Source of the DNA: Pseudoduganella ginsengisoli
GTDB taxonomy: Bacteria; Pseudomonadota; Gammaproteobacteria; Burkholderiales; Burkholderiaceae_D
Reading direction: 5' to 3'
Length of the DNA stretch: 64,000 nucleotides
NCBI RefSeq assembly: GCF_009720865.1
Contig: NZ_WNLA01000001.1
Coordinates: forward strand, 496,001 to 560,000
Every line of letters starts with the position of its first letter. The first letter of the stretch is position 1. The position numbers and the translations under genes were made by a program. Below the pieces are notes generated by a model, which saw nothing but the letters and a program-made list of their open reading frames with translations, was not told the origin of the DNA and made no database searches. Below are positions 55,101 to 64,000 of this stretch, in pieces.

Positions 55101-58035
55101 GTTCATCGCGCATGCGCTGCAATGCTTCAATGAGTTCCGGCTGGTCCGGCGCCACTTCGCCCTGAGCGAAGCCCAGCAGCATCTGGTGCATGCGCTCGGC
55201 CGTAAAGTCCAGCAAATCGTGCTGGGTCGGATCGAGCTGCGGCGCCGGCGCACGCAAACCTTCCAGCGTGCTTTCCAGTGCATACGCCAAATCGCGCAAC
55301 GCGGTAAAGCCCACCGTGCCCGACGTTCCCGCCAGCGTATGGGCTGCCTGCAATGCATCCGCACTGACCGGGCGCCCCGGTTCATGGCGCCATTCGCCAA
55401 AGTCGCGCGCCAGCAGGCGCGCCAGTTCATCCGTCTCGGCCAGGTAAATGTTATACAGCGGCAGCGGGATCGTCAGCGCGCCCACGTGTTTGACGTCGTC
55501 GTCCTCCGGCGGCAGCAATGGCGCCACGTTCGGATGGAATTCAATCACGTCAGCCGTCGGTGGCGGCGCCACCGGGAATGCAATCACCTGCCCCAGCTCA
55601 TGGCTGGCATCTTCATCGCGCGTGGGCGACGGCGGCGTGAAGTCCACGATTTGCGCACTGGATTCCACCGGCGCAGCGTCCTGCGGCTCCGCCGCGGTAG
55701 CGCCTGGCGCGGGCTCGTCCACCGCAGCTTCCGGCACGCTTTCCAATCCTGCGGCGGGCTCGGCCGGAGTTGCAGCTGCTTCGTCCGCCATGTCAAACGG
55801 CCCTCCCGCCTGCACCTGTGCCGCAGCCGCCACCAGTGCATCGGCATTGCGCTGCGAAACGCCATGGGCCACCAATTCATCCACCCATGCCGTCAAATCA
55901 CGCGCAGCGCGCTCCAGCAAGCCAAACAGCGCTTCCGTGGCGGGCCGCTCTTCAGCCAGCCACGTATTCATCGTACGCTCGATGGCGGCCGCGCCATCGG
56001 CAAACTGGTTCAACCCCACCATGCGTCCACTGCCCTTGAGCGTGTGGAACGAGCGGCGCAGCATCGTCAAATGTTCCAGCGTGCCAGCCTCGGAGCGCGG
56101 CTTGGCCAGCGTTTCATTGACGAACACCAGCACTTCCTGTGCTTCCGCGATGAAGATGTCGAGCAATTCTTCTTCGATTGCCGCATCGCTCGGCGATGCC
56201 GCGGCAGCCTGCGGCGCAGGCGTCGGCGGCGACGTGGGCGATTCGACTTCTTCTTCCAGCACCGGCACGGGCGCGCTGGCGGCGAGCTTTTTAAATGGCA
56301 CTGCGCGGAATGTGCCCTGCGCAGCATCGAATGCATAGCGCTCTTTTGCGCCGGACGGATTTTGCGCCAGCATGTCGACAAAGAAGCCTAGCGCCCCGAC
56401 ATTTTGCGCAATGTCGTCCAGCACACGCGGTTCCTGCGCCGGATCGCCCTGGCCGCCAGCCAGTTTCGCGATTTCCTTGCGCACGTGTTCCGTCGCGAAC
56501 ACTGCATCTTCCTGGTCCAGCACGGCCAGCGCGCCATGCAGCTGATGCAGCACGCTGTCGAGGCTGCGCAGCGATGGCCGCAGCGACGGGTCGCCATAGT
56601 AATCGTCCAGCACCTTTTCCACCTGGCGCAGGCCCGTCTTCATTTCCCCCGCCAGTGCCGCCACCGTATCGTCCTGCTGCAATTGGTGGGCCAGGCCGAG
56701 CTGCCATTGCGCCGGCGGCGGCGCACCATCGCCGTCGCCCGCCAGCAGCGCTTGCAGGCGCACGCCGATGGTGTCGGCATGGGCCGGGAACGTGTCCGGC
56801 AAGTGCCGGATATGTTCAAGGCCATGCTCTGCAAACAGCAGCGCGGTCGTCATTTCCAGCGACAGCGCTTCGCTACGGCCCTTGGTCACCGCGGCATTGG
56901 CCACTTGCGCCAGCTGGCGCATCAGCGCTGCCAGCGCGGCCACGCCCAGCTTGTCGCACGCAACAGCCACCACGGCCAGCGCCTGGCTGAATTCCGCATC
57001 CAGTTGCGGGTCGATGACGGCATCGAGCAAACGCTGCCACGCGGCCTTGGCAGCCGCCATGGCTTCCCTGGCGCGCGCCAGCGCTTCCGCATCGATGCGG
57101 CCATAGCGCTTCGCTTCCACGTCGGCAGGCACGGTGCCTTCGATGCCGAAAACGCTGCACAAATGGTGCGCCAGCGGCGACACATGGTCGTGATCCGCAC
57201 CGGCAATGAAGAACAGCGCTTCGCGCAGCATGTTGTCCGGCAGCGATGCATCGCCTTGCGCCAGGCGGCGCATTTGCAGGTTAATCAGGCCAAACAATTG
57301 CTTGACGTAGCGGCCATGGTCCAGCTGTCCCGCTGCCGCCAGTTCGGCAAATGCCTGCATCGCCAGCCAGAACGTGCGCGCTTTCGGATCAGACTGCGCT
57401 TCCGCCACTTGCGCCACCGCGTCGCGCAATGCGCCCGTCTGCGCCGTTTGCGCATCAGGCTCCGTGGCTTTCATATAAGGCAGCAGTGCGCGCTCAAAAC
57501 GCTGGCGATAGGCTGTGTAGTCAGGCGCTTCCACCGTCGTGGCGGCCGGCATGCGCGCCAGCGCCGACAAATCAGGGAAAAACAGGTCGGCCGGATGGAT
57601 GCGTTCCGCGCCCAGCATTTCCTGTACGGCACGGTAATAAGGGAACAGGCGCACCGGCTGGAATGGCGCGCCGGCCAGCAACTCTTCCAGGAATTCCGTG
57701 ATCGCCTGGTACAGGTTGGCGACCGTGCGGGCATTGTCCGCATTGCATTTCAGCGCACCGGATTTGAAGCGGTCCAGCGCCTCTTCCGCCACCTGCGTCA
57801 TCAGGGTGACGCCGTCGACATCGACTATCTGCAGCGCACCGTGCGCCTGGTGCAAATGCGAGCGCGCGTGCTGCAGCGCGGTCGACTGGTCATCCTGTTC
57901 GCGCCCGCCTGCCTCGAACAGGGCGGTACGGGAGCGGCCCAGTGCTTCGCGGATTTCCGCCATCACCCACGACAGGGGACCGGTATCAAATTGCGCCGCG
58001 CTGGAAGTTTCGAGGTTGGTCATTGCTTGTTCCAT
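52108..58035 (-). CDS. pilL: Hybrid chemotaxis histidine kinase of the type IV pilus pathway (ChpA/PilL)
   Basis: A 1975-residue CheA-type kinase. Five histidine-phosphotransfer-like sites can be placed, around H65, H500, H664 (SFHTLKGSGR), H899 (AAHTLAGTSG) and H1283 (VLHTVKGSAR). The first two are degenerate (H-x-x-H-G-A-L). A 150-residue Pro/Glu-rich linker (about 1085-1235) precedes the last Hpt. The dimer/ATPase region has its N-box near 1563, a CheW-like domain spans about 1690-1830, and a receiver has D1903 in MLVDIEMPRMDG. Together with PilGHIJ it controls twitching motility and cAMP-linked behaviour in Pseudomonas. A second ATG four codons in (58023) is possible. It follows pilJ by four bases. 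Confidence 0.93.
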   Translation of the reverse strand: MEQAMTNLETSSAAQFDTGPLSWVMAEIREALGRSRTALFEAGGREQDDQSTALQHARSHLHQAHGALQIVDVDGVTLMTQVAEEALDRFKSGALKCNADNARTVANLYQAITEFLEELLAGAPFQPVRLFPYYRAVQEMLGAERIHPADLFFPDLSALARMPAATTVEAPDYTAYRQRFERALLPYMKATEPDAQTAQTGALRDAVAQVAEAQSDPKARTFWLAMQAFAELAAAGQLDHGRYVKQLFGLINLQMRRLAQGDASLPDNMLREALFFIAGADHDHVSPLAHHLCSVFGIEGTVPADVEAKRYGRIDAEALARAREAMAAAKAAWQRLLDAVIDPQLDAEFSQALAVVAVACDKLGVAALAALMRQLAQVANAAVTKGRSEALSLEMTTALLFAEHGLEHIRHLPDTFPAHADTIGVRLQALLAGDGDGAPPPAQWQLGLAHQLQQDDTVAALAGEMKTGLRQVEKVLDDYYGDPSLRPSLRSLDSVLHQLHGALAVLDQEDAVFATEHVRKEIAKLAGGQGDPAQEPRVLDDIAQNVGALGFFVDMLAQNPSGAKERYAFDAAQGTFRAVPFKKLAASAPVPVLEEEVESPTSPPTPAPQAAAASPSDAAIEEELLDIFIAEAQEVLVFVNETLAKPRSEAGTLEHLTMLRRSFHTLKGSGRMVGLNQFADGAAAIERTMNTWLAEERPATEALFGLLERAARDLTAWVDELVAHGVSQRNADALVAAAAQVQAGGPFDMADEAAATPAEPAAGLESVPEAAVDEPAPGATAAEPQDAAPVESSAQIVDFTPPSPTRDEDASHELGQVIAFPVAPPPTADVIEFHPNVAPLLPPEDDDVKHVGALTIPLPLYNIYLAETDELARLLARDFGEWRHEPGRPVSADALQAAHTLAGTSGTVGFTALRDLAYALESTLEGLRAPAPQLDPTQHDLLDFTAERMHQMLLGFAQGEVAPDQPELIEALQRMRDELARLQTPDGAFDAHMDAVFADADAQADARADAVPAAPQEGESALAAQLDALFAEAYNDLSGKPPPESDFFNREPVLTRAPEAKTASPVNDDIDDLFDTAFDDAFAAPLSQIAAPAPQPQAPDLQDEWAAQQQPAAPQPLPPLDELPPAPEPLPLAQQEPLADTPQDEPLPAPEAEPVPVHELALEPEPEPGLADATVPEEQLQALADLEPEMPELAVLSVEHVPASPPETLPSSPDVQVLELPDAPAELAVAPPGSYTDEIDADLLPVFLEEGADLLPQVGHALRAWQRNPTDFSHAHMLQRVLHTVKGSARMAGAMRLGQHAHEIETHIENMVHANSATPHAFEELLTHYDHALVLFEQLQHPQPVQAPAAEAAQGEPAAAPAVAAQEDDSASRTPLVRVRADILDRLVNQAGEVSILRSRLENEVGALRTSLNDFSENLARLRRQLREVEMQAESQIASRMSISSDREFDPLEFDRFTRLQELTRMMAESVNDVASFHESLLRSVDTASTDLTQQARMTRELQRDLMRVRMVPFASISERLFRVARLAAKETDKRVNLDIRGGAVEIDRGVLERMAAPFEHLLRNAIVHGVEPRAERHAAGKDETGELLIQVSQQGNEVVLAFSDDGAGLDLDRIRAKARSVGLLDDGEEISDADAACLIFEPGFSTAETLTEQAGRGVGMDIVRSEAQLLGGRVDTASERGKGACFTIRLPLTLAVTQVVLVRAGGRPFAMPSTLVEQVLQMKESALSDARSKGHVVIQGMPAPLHYLPTMLGDAQAQPAAQRSSPVLILKAGDDRLALQVDDVQGNREVVIKNIGPQLARMAGIAGATVLGSGEIVLILNPLALARHLAEHPELRVEPVDGGLQMVAATGRTIMVVDDSLTVRKVTQRLLEREGYQVVLAKDGVDALEQMRDSLPDMMLVDIEMPRMDGFDLTRNVRGDDRTRDIPIIMITSRSADKHRNYAMQLGVNAYFGKPFQEPVLLGAIESLLSQQAA

Positions 58036-58039
58036 GTGT

Positions 58040-60364
58040 TCAGGATGCCGTGATGCGGAAGCGCGACACCGAGTTTTTCAGTTCCTGCGCCAGCACCGAC
58101 AGCTTGTGAATCGATTGCGCGGTTTGCTGGGTGCCGTTCTGCGTCTGCTGCGTCACGGACAAAATATGCCGGATGTTTTGCGCCACGCCGGTGGCCGACG
58201 TGGCTTGCGTGCCCGTCGCATACGAGATGCCCTGGATCAGTTCCGCCAGCCGGTTCGACACGTTCGAGATGTCGGACAGCGCAGCGCCGGCCGCGTCGGA
58301 CAGGCGCGCCCCTTCCACCACGCCTTGCGTGGATTTTTCCATTGCGGCCACGGCGTCGTGCGTATCGGTCTGAATCGTGCGCACCAGCGCGCCGATCTGC
58401 TTGGCCGCTTCGGCCGACCGTTCCGCCAGCCGCTGCACTTCTTCCGCCACCACCGAAAAACCGCGCCCCGCTTCGCCCGCCGCCGCGGCCTGGATCGCCG
58501 CGTTCAGCGCCAGCACGTTGGTCTGTTCAGTAATATCGGAAATCAGTTCCGTGATCTCGCCGATTTCCTGCGACGATTCGCCCAGCCGCTTGATGCGCTT
58601 GGACGTTTCCTGGATTTGTTCGCGGATTTCATGCATGCCCTTGATGGCGTTTTCCACGGCGGTCGCGCCCTGCTCCGCCGCCGCCACCGACTGGCGCGCC
58701 ACGTCGGCCGATTCCGCTGCGGAGCGCGAGACGTCGGTAATTTCATTGGCCATTTTCACGACGGTGGCGCTGGCGTCCTGGATTTCACGCGACTGCTGCT
58801 GCGATGCCAGCAGCAAGTCGCTGGAAATGCCTTGCGCCTGCGCGGACGCCAGCCGCACCTGTTCCGCCGTTGTCGTCACCCGTCCCACCAGGCCGCGCAA
58901 CTCTTCCACCGTATAGTTGACCGAGTCGGCAATGGCGCCCGTGATGTCTTCCGAGACGGTCGCCTGTACCGTCAAGTCCCCGTCCGCCACTTCCTGCAAC
59001 TCATTCATCAGGCGCAAGATCGCCGCCTGGTTCTGGTCATTCATGGCTTTCGCTTCTTCTTCCTTTTGCTGCGCCTGGATCCGCATGGCTTCCGCTTCCT
59101 GGCGGCGGCGTTCGGCGCTGCGCGTGCGGTTTTGCGAATCCTGCAGCAGCACGCGGCCGATGGCGGCCGCCGTCATCAGGGTCAGCATGCCACCCGCCAC
59201 CATCAGCCAGAACGTCAGGTTGAGCGCGTCCTGTTCCGACCGGTAGGATTGCAGCAAGCCGCCCAGCAAGCCGCGCAATTCTTCATTGCCGGCAAAGATG
59301 GTGCGCTCGGCCGTCTTGGCTGTGCTGAATTTATCGAGCCGGTCGAGGATCGAGGCCAACAGCTTCTGGTATTCCTCGAACTGTCCTTTCAGCGTCTTGA
59401 CCCGTTCGCGCAATTCCCCGTCACGGATGGCCGGCAACTGGTCGCTGCCATTGAGGAAGGCGTCCAGCGTGGTGCGGAATACCGTCGTATCGCGCCCCAG
59501 CTGGAATGCGGTCTCTGACGAAATGCCGCCCGCCGTAATGTATTCACTGGCGCTGCGGCTCATACGCTGCGTCAGCATGGCCAGCTTGCCCAGTGCCGCC
59601 ACTTCCTTGACGCCGGCGCCACGCTGCAGGCGCTGCGCCTGCAAGTCTTCCACCATGGACAGCAATTGCGGCGACAGGCGGTCCAGCTGCTTCAGGGTTT
59701 TATCCAGTCTGCGCAATTCAGCATCCATCGCCAGGATCGCGCCAGCCGCCTGGTCCGATGCCTGCCATTTGTGGCGCGCTGCCGCCACTGCCTTGCCCAG
59801 CGCCGCAGGGGGCTGCGGGATCGTCGTGCCCTGGAAGTCGCCGCCATGTATCATCAGGTTGAAGTCGCGGTTCAACTCCTTGCGGCTCTCCGCCAGCTGG
59901 CGGAAGGCTTCTTCATTACCCTGCACGGCGTTCGGCGCGGCCTTGCCGATACGCTGCGAGTGCATCAGCGCATCGCTGGCAATCTGCGTTTGCGCAGAGC
60001 GGATGCTGTTGCTGCGGATATTCAGGCCGACGGCGGCGACGCTCAGCAACATGCAGACAGCCAGCGCCGTGGACAAGATGTTCAATTGGCGCTGGGCCGG
60101 CAAATGGCCGATCAGCGGCAAACGGATGCCGGGCCCTGCGTCCGCTGCGGGCCGCGCACCCGCGCTGCGCAGTGCATCGCGCAAACGCAGCGGCGCTGCA
60201 GCCGGCGTTTCCTGCTCCGGGACAGCCGCCGCAGGCGCCGCGGCGGAAGCGGCAGCCGGGGCTGCGGCCGGTGCGTAGTTGGCAAATTCGGAATCCGGCG
60301 CGGCAGAAGGCTCAGGCGTTTCGGCCTGCTGTGAACGCGGCAACAGCTTGGAGAACAATCCCAT
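58040..60364 (-). CDS. pilJ: Methyl-accepting chemotaxis protein PilJ
   Basis: A 774-residue chemoreceptor. An Ala/Pro-rich cytoplasmic N-terminal extension (1-90) precedes helix 1 (about 94-116), a helical periplasmic PilJ sensor region (about 120-380), helix 2 (about 383-407), a HAMP-like stretch, and a signalling domain with tip [23 protein letters not shown] near 635-657. In Pseudomonas PilJ has a periplasmic ligand domain and works with PilA on surface sensing. The long low-complexity N-terminus resembles that of related Burkholderiales proteins. It lies 57 bases after pilI. Confidence 0.93.
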   Translation of the reverse strand: MGLFSKLLPRSQQAETPEPSAAPDSEFANYAPAAAPAAASAAAPAAAVPEQETPAAAPLRLRDALRSAGARPAADAGPGIRLPLIGHLPAQRQLNILSTALAVCMLLSVAAVGLNIRSNSIRSAQTQIASDALMHSQRIGKAAPNAVQGNEEAFRQLAESRKELNRDFNLMIHGGDFQGTTIPQPPAALGKAVAAARHKWQASDQAAGAILAMDAELRRLDKTLKQLDRLSPQLLSMVEDLQAQRLQRGAGVKEVAALGKLAMLTQRMSRSASEYITAGGISSETAFQLGRDTTVFRTTLDAFLNGSDQLPAIRDGELRERVKTLKGQFEEYQKLLASILDRLDKFSTAKTAERTIFAGNEELRGLLGGLLQSYRSEQDALNLTFWLMVAGGMLTLMTAAAIGRVLLQDSQNRTRSAERRRQEAEAMRIQAQQKEEEAKAMNDQNQAAILRLMNELQEVADGDLTVQATVSEDITGAIADSVNYTVEELRGLVGRVTTTAEQVRLASAQAQGISSDLLLASQQQSREIQDASATVVKMANEITDVSRSAAESADVARQSVAAAEQGATAVENAIKGMHEIREQIQETSKRIKRLGESSQEIGEITELISDITEQTNVLALNAAIQAAAAGEAGRGFSVVAEEVQRLAERSAEAAKQIGALVRTIQTDTHDAVAAMEKSTQGVVEGARLSDAAGAALSDISNVSNRLAELIQGISYATGTQATSATGVAQNIRHILSVTQQTQNGTQQTAQSIHKLSVLAQELKNSVSRFRITAS

Positions 60365-60421
60365 TACACCCTCGTTTAGTCCTGGTCCTTGATAGCCATA
60401 ACGGCAGCCAACTGGTAAAAA

Positions 60422-61039
60422 TTACCGGCCGACTTGCAGGAACCGTTCTTCGTGTACCAGCAACGCCAGGTCCAGCCGTGTCCAGCGCTGCCCCTCCGCA
60501 TCCGTATACTGTTGCGCACACCATCGCGATATGGCGGGATCCGCCGCTTCCGCCTGCATGGTTTCCACATTGCGCAAACCCAGCACGCGCGACGCCAGCA
60601 GCGCGCCGTGCAAGCCCAGTCCCGGCGCAAACGTCACGATACGGCACTCGCCCGTCTGCGCGACGGCAGCTTCGCCGCAATACCGGGCCAAATCCACCAC
60701 CCCCGTTAAATTACCCCGGATATTGGCCAGCCCAAGGTACCAGTCGTGCGTCAGCGGCACCGGCGTGATGGCTTGCAGCGGCACGATTTCCGATACTTGC
60801 GTCAAATCCAGCAGGCAGCGCACGGTTCCCAGTTGCACGCCCAGCTGGCGGCCGGACGCCAGCGCGCCGCTTTGGGCCGCATGCATGCGTTCGAGCAATT
60901 GCGCCTGGTAGCGGCGCAAACGGCTGCGCCGGTCAGGGCTTTTGCCTTCGGCCGGCGCGGCGGCAGGCAGAGTGGAGGACGGAACAGCATCGGTGACGCT
61001 GTCCGCTGCGGAAGTGATATCGCCGTACGCGCTGCTCAT
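60422..61039 (-). CDS. pilI: CheW-like adaptor PilI
   Basis: A 205-residue CheW-domain protein. About 40 variable residues are followed by the CheW-like barrel (QLGVQLGTVRCLLDLTQVSEIV, WYLGLANIRGNLTGVVDLARYCG). It links PilJ to the kinase PilL. It follows pilH by three bases. Confidence 0.9.
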   Translation of the reverse strand: MSSAYGDITSAADSVTDAVPSSTLPAAAPAEGKSPDRRSRLRRYQAQLLERMHAAQSGALASGRQLGVQLGTVRCLLDLTQVSEIVPLQAITPVPLTHDWYLGLANIRGNLTGVVDLARYCGEAAVAQTGECRIVTFAPGLGLHGALLASRVLGLRNVETMQAEAADPAISRWCAQQYTDAEGQRWTRLDLALLVHEERFLQVGR

Positions 61040-61042
61040 CGG

Positions 61043-61411
61043 TCAGCCGCCAAGCGCGGCTATTTTGGCCAGCAGCTCGGCTGCATCAACCGGCTTGATC
61101 AGGTAATCCTTGGCGCCCTGGCGTATGCCCCAGATGCGGTCGGTTTCCTGGTTCTTGCTGGAGCAGATAATCACCGGCACATTTTGCAAGTCCGGATCGC
61201 GCGCAATGGAGCGGGTCACCTGGAAGCCGTTTGCGCCCGGCATCACGACGTCCATCAATATCAGTTCCGGCTTGTCCGCCCTGATGCGCTCCAGCGCTTG
61301 TTCGCCGTTTTCGGCAGTGGTGACGGTAAAACCGTTTTTGACCAGGATATCAGTCAAATAGTAACGCTCGGTCGGGGAGTCGTCGACTATGAGGATACGT
61401 TGTATGGCCAT
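61043..61411 (-). CDS. pilH: Single-domain response regulator PilH
   Basis: A 122-residue CheY-like receiver: DD pair in RILIVDDSPTE, phosphoacceptor Asp in LILMDVVMPGANG, Lys in DYLIKPVD. PilH controls retraction or acts as phosphate sink in the Chp pathway. It sits 15 bases after pilG. Confidence 0.92.
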   Translation of the reverse strand: MAIQRILIVDDSPTERYYLTDILVKNGFTVTTAENGEQALERIRADKPELILMDVVMPGANGFQVTRSIARDPDLQNVPVIICSSKNQETDRIWGIRQGAKDYLIKPVDAAELLAKIAALGG

Positions 61412-61426
61412 GTTCCCCTCGCAGTG

Positions 61427-61828
61427 TCAGGTGCCGGCCTGGCCTGCGGTATGTTCACGCACGGCCGCCAGCAAGCTGTCTTTGGTAAATGGTTTAGTCA
61501 GGTAGGCGGCAGAGCCGACCATGGCGCCACGCGCGCGGTCAAACAAGCCGTCTTTGGACGACAGCATCAGCACGGGCGTGGTATGGAATTTAGTGCTTTT
61601 CTTGATCAGTGCGCACGTCTGGTAACCGTCCAGGCGCGGCATCAGAATGTCGCAAAAGATCAAATCCGGGTGATGGTCATTGATTTTGGCCAGCGCATCA
61701 AAACCATCTTCCGCCAGCACCACCTGGTAGCCAGCCTGGCCCAGGAAAATCTCGGCCGACCGCCGAATGGTGCTGCTGTCGTCGATCACCATGATCTTCA
61801 AACCTGTCGCTTGCGGCGTCATTGTCAT
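61427..61828 (-). CDS. pilG: Single-domain response regulator PilG
   Basis: A 133-residue receiver with LKIMVIDDSSTIRRSAE, Asp in LIFCDILMPRLDG and Lys in YLTKPFTKDS. PilG promotes pilus extension. It is the first of the five Chp genes, 94 bases after the rubredoxin gene on the same strand. Confidence 0.92.
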   Translation of the reverse strand: MTMTPQATGLKIMVIDDSSTIRRSAEIFLGQAGYQVVLAEDGFDALAKINDHHPDLIFCDILMPRLDGYQTCALIKKSTKFHTTPVLMLSSKDGLFDRARGAMVGSAAYLTKPFTKDSLLAAVREHTAGQAGT

Positions 61829-61922
61829 ATTCGCTCACCGGTATACGTATCGACACGATAGCATAGGGCGCTGCGATTTGGCACGACCGTGTTGCTGTAC
61901 AAGCAATTAGCGCGCGATGGCG

Positions 61923-62114
61923 TCAGATCGCCACCATTTCGAAGTCCTCTTTACGGGCGCCGCACTCAGGACAGCTCCAGTTGATCGGGACATCGGCCCA
62001 GCGCGTACCCGGCGCCAAGCCTTCTTCCGGCAAACCTGCTTCTTCATCGTAGATCCAGCCACAAATCAGGCACATCCAGGTTTGAAATGCCTGCGTCGAT
62101 TCATTGCTACTCAC
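61923..62114 (-). CDS. rubA: Rubredoxin
   Basis: A 63-residue iron protein with the four cysteine ligands C15, C18 (CLICG) and C48, C51 (CPECG), and the conserved WADVPINWSCP loop. It acts as a one-electron carrier. The start is a GTG at 62112-62114 preceded by AGGACAAC; a later start is not available with the full fold. It is divergent from the ThiD-like gene and precedes pilG. Confidence 0.94.
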   Translation of the reverse strand: MSSNESTQAFQTWMCLICGWIYDEEAGLPEEGLAPGTRWADVPINWSCPECGARKEDFEMVAI

Positions 62115-62170
62115 GTTGTCCTTCCTTCTATCAAGTAAAATGCCGAATCAGGTATCTTAATCTACCCGCC

Positions 62171-63118
62171 GTGCAAAACCAAACTTCTCCCCTTATCCTG
62201 ACATTCGGCACCTTTGACCCTGTCGGCGCCACCGGAGTGACCGCTGACCTGGCCGTGTTTTCCGCCCTCGGCTGCAATGGCCTGGCGGTGACGACCGCGT
62301 TGCTGATCGGAGACAGCGCCAGTGTGGAAGATATGCAGGAAGTCGATCCGGACTGGGTAGCGGACCAAGCCCGCGTGCTGCTGGAAGACGCCGCTGTCGC
62401 AGCCTTCAAGATTGGCGCGCTGCACGACCTGGAACACGCATCGGCCATCGCGGAAATCGTCTCGGACTACCCGGATGCGGCGCTGGTACTCGATCCGTTT
62501 GGTTCACGTTTGCCCGATATCGGCGACGATGTGGAAGAAATGCTGACCGTTGTGCGCCAATTGCTGGTGCCGCAGGCATCGGTGCTGGTGCTGTCGCGCG
62601 ATGAACTGGCGCGGCTGGCGGAAACCTGGCGCGGCGGCGACAGCGGCTCGGACGACGATGAAGACAGCGATGACGACGAACCCGGCGACGGTGACGATGA
62701 CGCCCCCGCAACCGCCAGCAAAGCCCCGGCCCGCATTCCGCTGCCGCCCGGCGGCGACATCGTGCGTGAAGAAGACCATGACCCGGTGGCAGCCGATGCG
62801 CTATACCTGATACGCCTGGGATGTGAATTCGTGCTGGTCACCGGCACCATCGGCGAAGGCGATGGCGGCCGCGCCAATACCTTATATAGTGCAGACGGCG
62901 TGGTGCGCCACGATGGCTGGCGTAACTTGCCAGGACCATTCATTGGTGCGGGCGGTACGCTGTCGGCAGCCATTGCCGCTTTCCTGGCCCAGGGCGCCGA
63001 CACGCCGAATGCCGTGCGGCTGGCGCAGGATTACACACATGGCGCGCTCGAACATGCCCAGCGCTACGGCATGGGCAAACTGGTGCCAAACCGCACGTAC
63101 CGCATGCAAGCCATATAA
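62171..63118 (+). CDS. Diverged ThiD-like phosphomethylpyrimidine kinase with acidic insertion
   Basis: About 315 residues in the ribokinase-like HMP/HMP-P kinase (ThiD) fold: TFGTFDPVGATGVTADLAVFSALGCNGLAVTTALL at the start and GPFIGAGGTLSAAIAAFLA at the anion hole. Two departures are seen. The usual GTGCT loop has no cysteine (GAGGT), and residues 156-178 form a very acidic run (SGSDDDEDSDDDE and more) inserted in the middle. Relatives of this form sit beside hemL in this bacterial group. The start is taken as GTG at 62171; a longer ATG frame overlaps the rubredoxin region. Thiamine function is probable but unproven. Confidence 0.8.
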   Translation: MQNQTSPLILTFGTFDPVGATGVTADLAVFSALGCNGLAVTTALLIGDSASVEDMQEVDPDWVADQARVLLEDAAVAAFKIGALHDLEHASAIAEIVSDYPDAALVLDPFGSRLPDIGDDVEEMLTVVRQLLVPQASVLVLSRDELARLAETWRGGDSGSDDDEDSDDDEPGDGDDDAPATASKAPARIPLPPGGDIVREEDHDPVAADALYLIRLGCEFVLVTGTIGEGDGGRANTLYSADGVVRHDGWRNLPGPFIGAGGTLSAAIAAFLAQGADTPNAVRLAQDYTHGALEHAQRYGMGKLVPNRTYRMQAI

Positions 63119-63138
63119 CTTTCATAAGCGATTGAAAC

Positions 63139-64000
63139 ATGACTGAATCCAAAAACGATATTCTGTTTGCCCGCGCCCAGAAAACTACGCCGGGCGGCGT
63201 TAATTCGCCGGTACGCGCATTCCGTTCGGTAGGCGGCACCCCCCGTTTTATTACGCGCGCTGAAGGTCCTTATTTCTGGGATGCCGACGGCAAGCGCTAT
63301 ATTGATTACATTGGTTCGTGGGGCCCGGCCATTGTCGGCCACGCCCATCCGGAAGTCGTGAAAGCCGTACAAGACGCGGCCACCCGTGGTTTATCGTTTG
63401 GCGCACCGACGGAAGCGGAAATTGATATGGCGGAAGAAATTTGCCGCCTGGTGCCGTCCATTGAACAAGTCCGCCTGGTTTCCTCTGGCACGGAAGCCAC
63501 GATGAGCGCATTGCGCCTGGCGCGCGGCGCCACCGGGCGCGATAAAATCGTTAAGTTCGAAGGCTGCTATCACGGCCATGCTGATTCCTTATTGGTAAAG
63601 GCCGGCAGCGGTTTATTGACTTTCGGCAATCCAACCTCCGCCGGCGTACCGGAAGATTTCGTGAAACACACGCTGGTTTTGGATTACAACAATATTGCGC
63701 AAATTGAAGAAGCGTTTGCGAATATGGGCGATGAAATTGCCTGCGTCATTGTCGAGCCAGTGGCCGGCAATATGAATTTGATTAAAGCCACGCCGGAATT
63801 CCTGCAAGCCTTGCGCCGTTTGTGCACGGAGCACGGTGCGGTATTGATTTTCGATGAAGTCATGTGCGGCTTCCGCGTCGGCTTAAAAGGCGCGCAAGAG
63901 CTGTATGGCATACAGGCGGATTTGACGGCGCTGGGCAAGGTCATTGGCGGCGGTTTGCCAGTGGCGGCATTTGGCGGCCGCGCAGATTTAATGGAAAAGA
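63139..64000 (+). CDS. hemL: Glutamate-1-semialdehyde 2,1-aminomutase (partial, runs off the window)
   Basis: The first 287 residues of a PLP-dependent aminomutase of tetrapyrrole (C5 pathway) synthesis. The start [14 protein letters not shown] leads into [54 protein letters not shown], and [17 protein letters not shown] with the PLP lysine. The reading frame remains open at base 64000. It follows the ThiD-like gene by 20 bases. Confidence 0.96.
   Translation, partial: MTESKNDILFARAQKTTPGGVNSPVRAFRSVGGTPRFITRAEGPYFWDADGKRYIDYIGSWGPAIVGHAHPEVVKAVQDAATRGLSFGAPTEAEIDMAEEICRLVPSIEQVRLVSSGTEATMSALRLARGATGRDKIVKFEGCYHGHADSLLVKAGSGLLTFGNPTSAGVPEDFVKHTLVLDYNNIAQIEEAFANMGDEIACVIVEPVAGNMNLIKATPEFLQALRRLCTEHGAVLIFDEVMCGFRVGLKGAQELYGIQADLTALGKVIGGGLPVAAFGGRADLMEK

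Noticed and set aside
57698..59518. 606-codon plus-strand frame opposite pilL and pilJ
   Set aside because: It is a mirror frame of two recognised chemosensory genes; the composition is rich in Arg and His with no domain.
1..64000. CRISPR arrays, prophage, insertion sequences, toxin-antitoxin or defence genes
   Set aside because: No regularly spaced repeats, transposase, phage structural gene, nuclease cluster or toxin-antitoxin pair was found on reading the frames. The only repeats are the short elements listed.

Overview
The window looks like a chromosomal segment of a betaproteobacterium of the Oxalobacteraceae (Massilia/Duganella/Janthinobacterium type). The basis is the high GC with strong third-position bias, the H-NS protein of the short beta-proteobacterial type, a Chp/Pil chemosensory cluster, and the gene orders phoH-ybeY-corC-lnt-glyQ-glyS-gmhB-plsC, yqgE-ruvX-pyrR-pyrB-pyrX and rubA-pilGHIJL facing thiD-hemL. 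The taxonomic call is inference from gene content; there is no rRNA in the window.

Layout. 1-2.7 kb: the tail of an unknown gene, a VOC protein, two identical tRNA-Met(CAT) genes with their own promoters, an HD hydrolase and an orphan LuxR-type response regulator. 2.7-15.1 kb: a thioredoxin-like protein and a ChaN-like lipoprotein, then the most unusual locus. This is a 1158-aa hybrid histidine kinase whose N-terminal half is a 12-helix NCS1-like permease followed by a cysteine-rich module. It is translationally coupled to a LuxR-type response regulator paralogous to the one at 1.7 kb. Facing them is a porin-urtABCDE urea uptake operon, preceded by a perfect palindrome at its promoter. 15.2-22.5 kb: MFS exporter and divergent LysR, two small DUF proteins, an orphan histidine kinase, a DUF3391-like/HDOD pair and two small uncharacterised proteins.

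22.7-32.3 kb: a long core operon for RNA/ribosome maturation (phoH, ybeY), corC, lipoprotein acylation (lnt), glycyl-tRNA synthetase (glyQS), heptose synthesis (gmhB), acyl transfer (plsC) and a SprT/YgjP-like peptidase. 32.3-35.9 kb: secreted amidohydrolase with a DesK/DesR-type two-component system. 36-45 kb: envelope polysaccharide genes (waaA, waaC, algC-like mutase, H-NS-like protein, WecA-like transferase, dTDP-rhamnose genes rfbBACD). 45-52 kb: apaH, a second PlsC-like acyltransferase, the pyrimidine operon yqgE-ruvX-pyrR-pyrB-pyrX with a metal-ligand-deficient dihydroorotase, and a DNA photolyase. 52-62 kb: the type IV pilus chemosensory operon pilGHIJ-pilL(chpA). 62-64 kb: rubredoxin, a diverged ThiD-like kinase with an acidic insertion, and hemL cut by the window edge.

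The best candidate for an under-described system is the transporter-fused kinase with its two paralogous regulators and the urea transporter operon. The proposal is that a permease-like module senses urea or a related nitrogen compound and controls porin-urt expression. No urease genes lie in the window. A second theme is a small intergenic inverted repeat (core GTAGGGCGG-RTT) that forms the 3' ends of two genes here.
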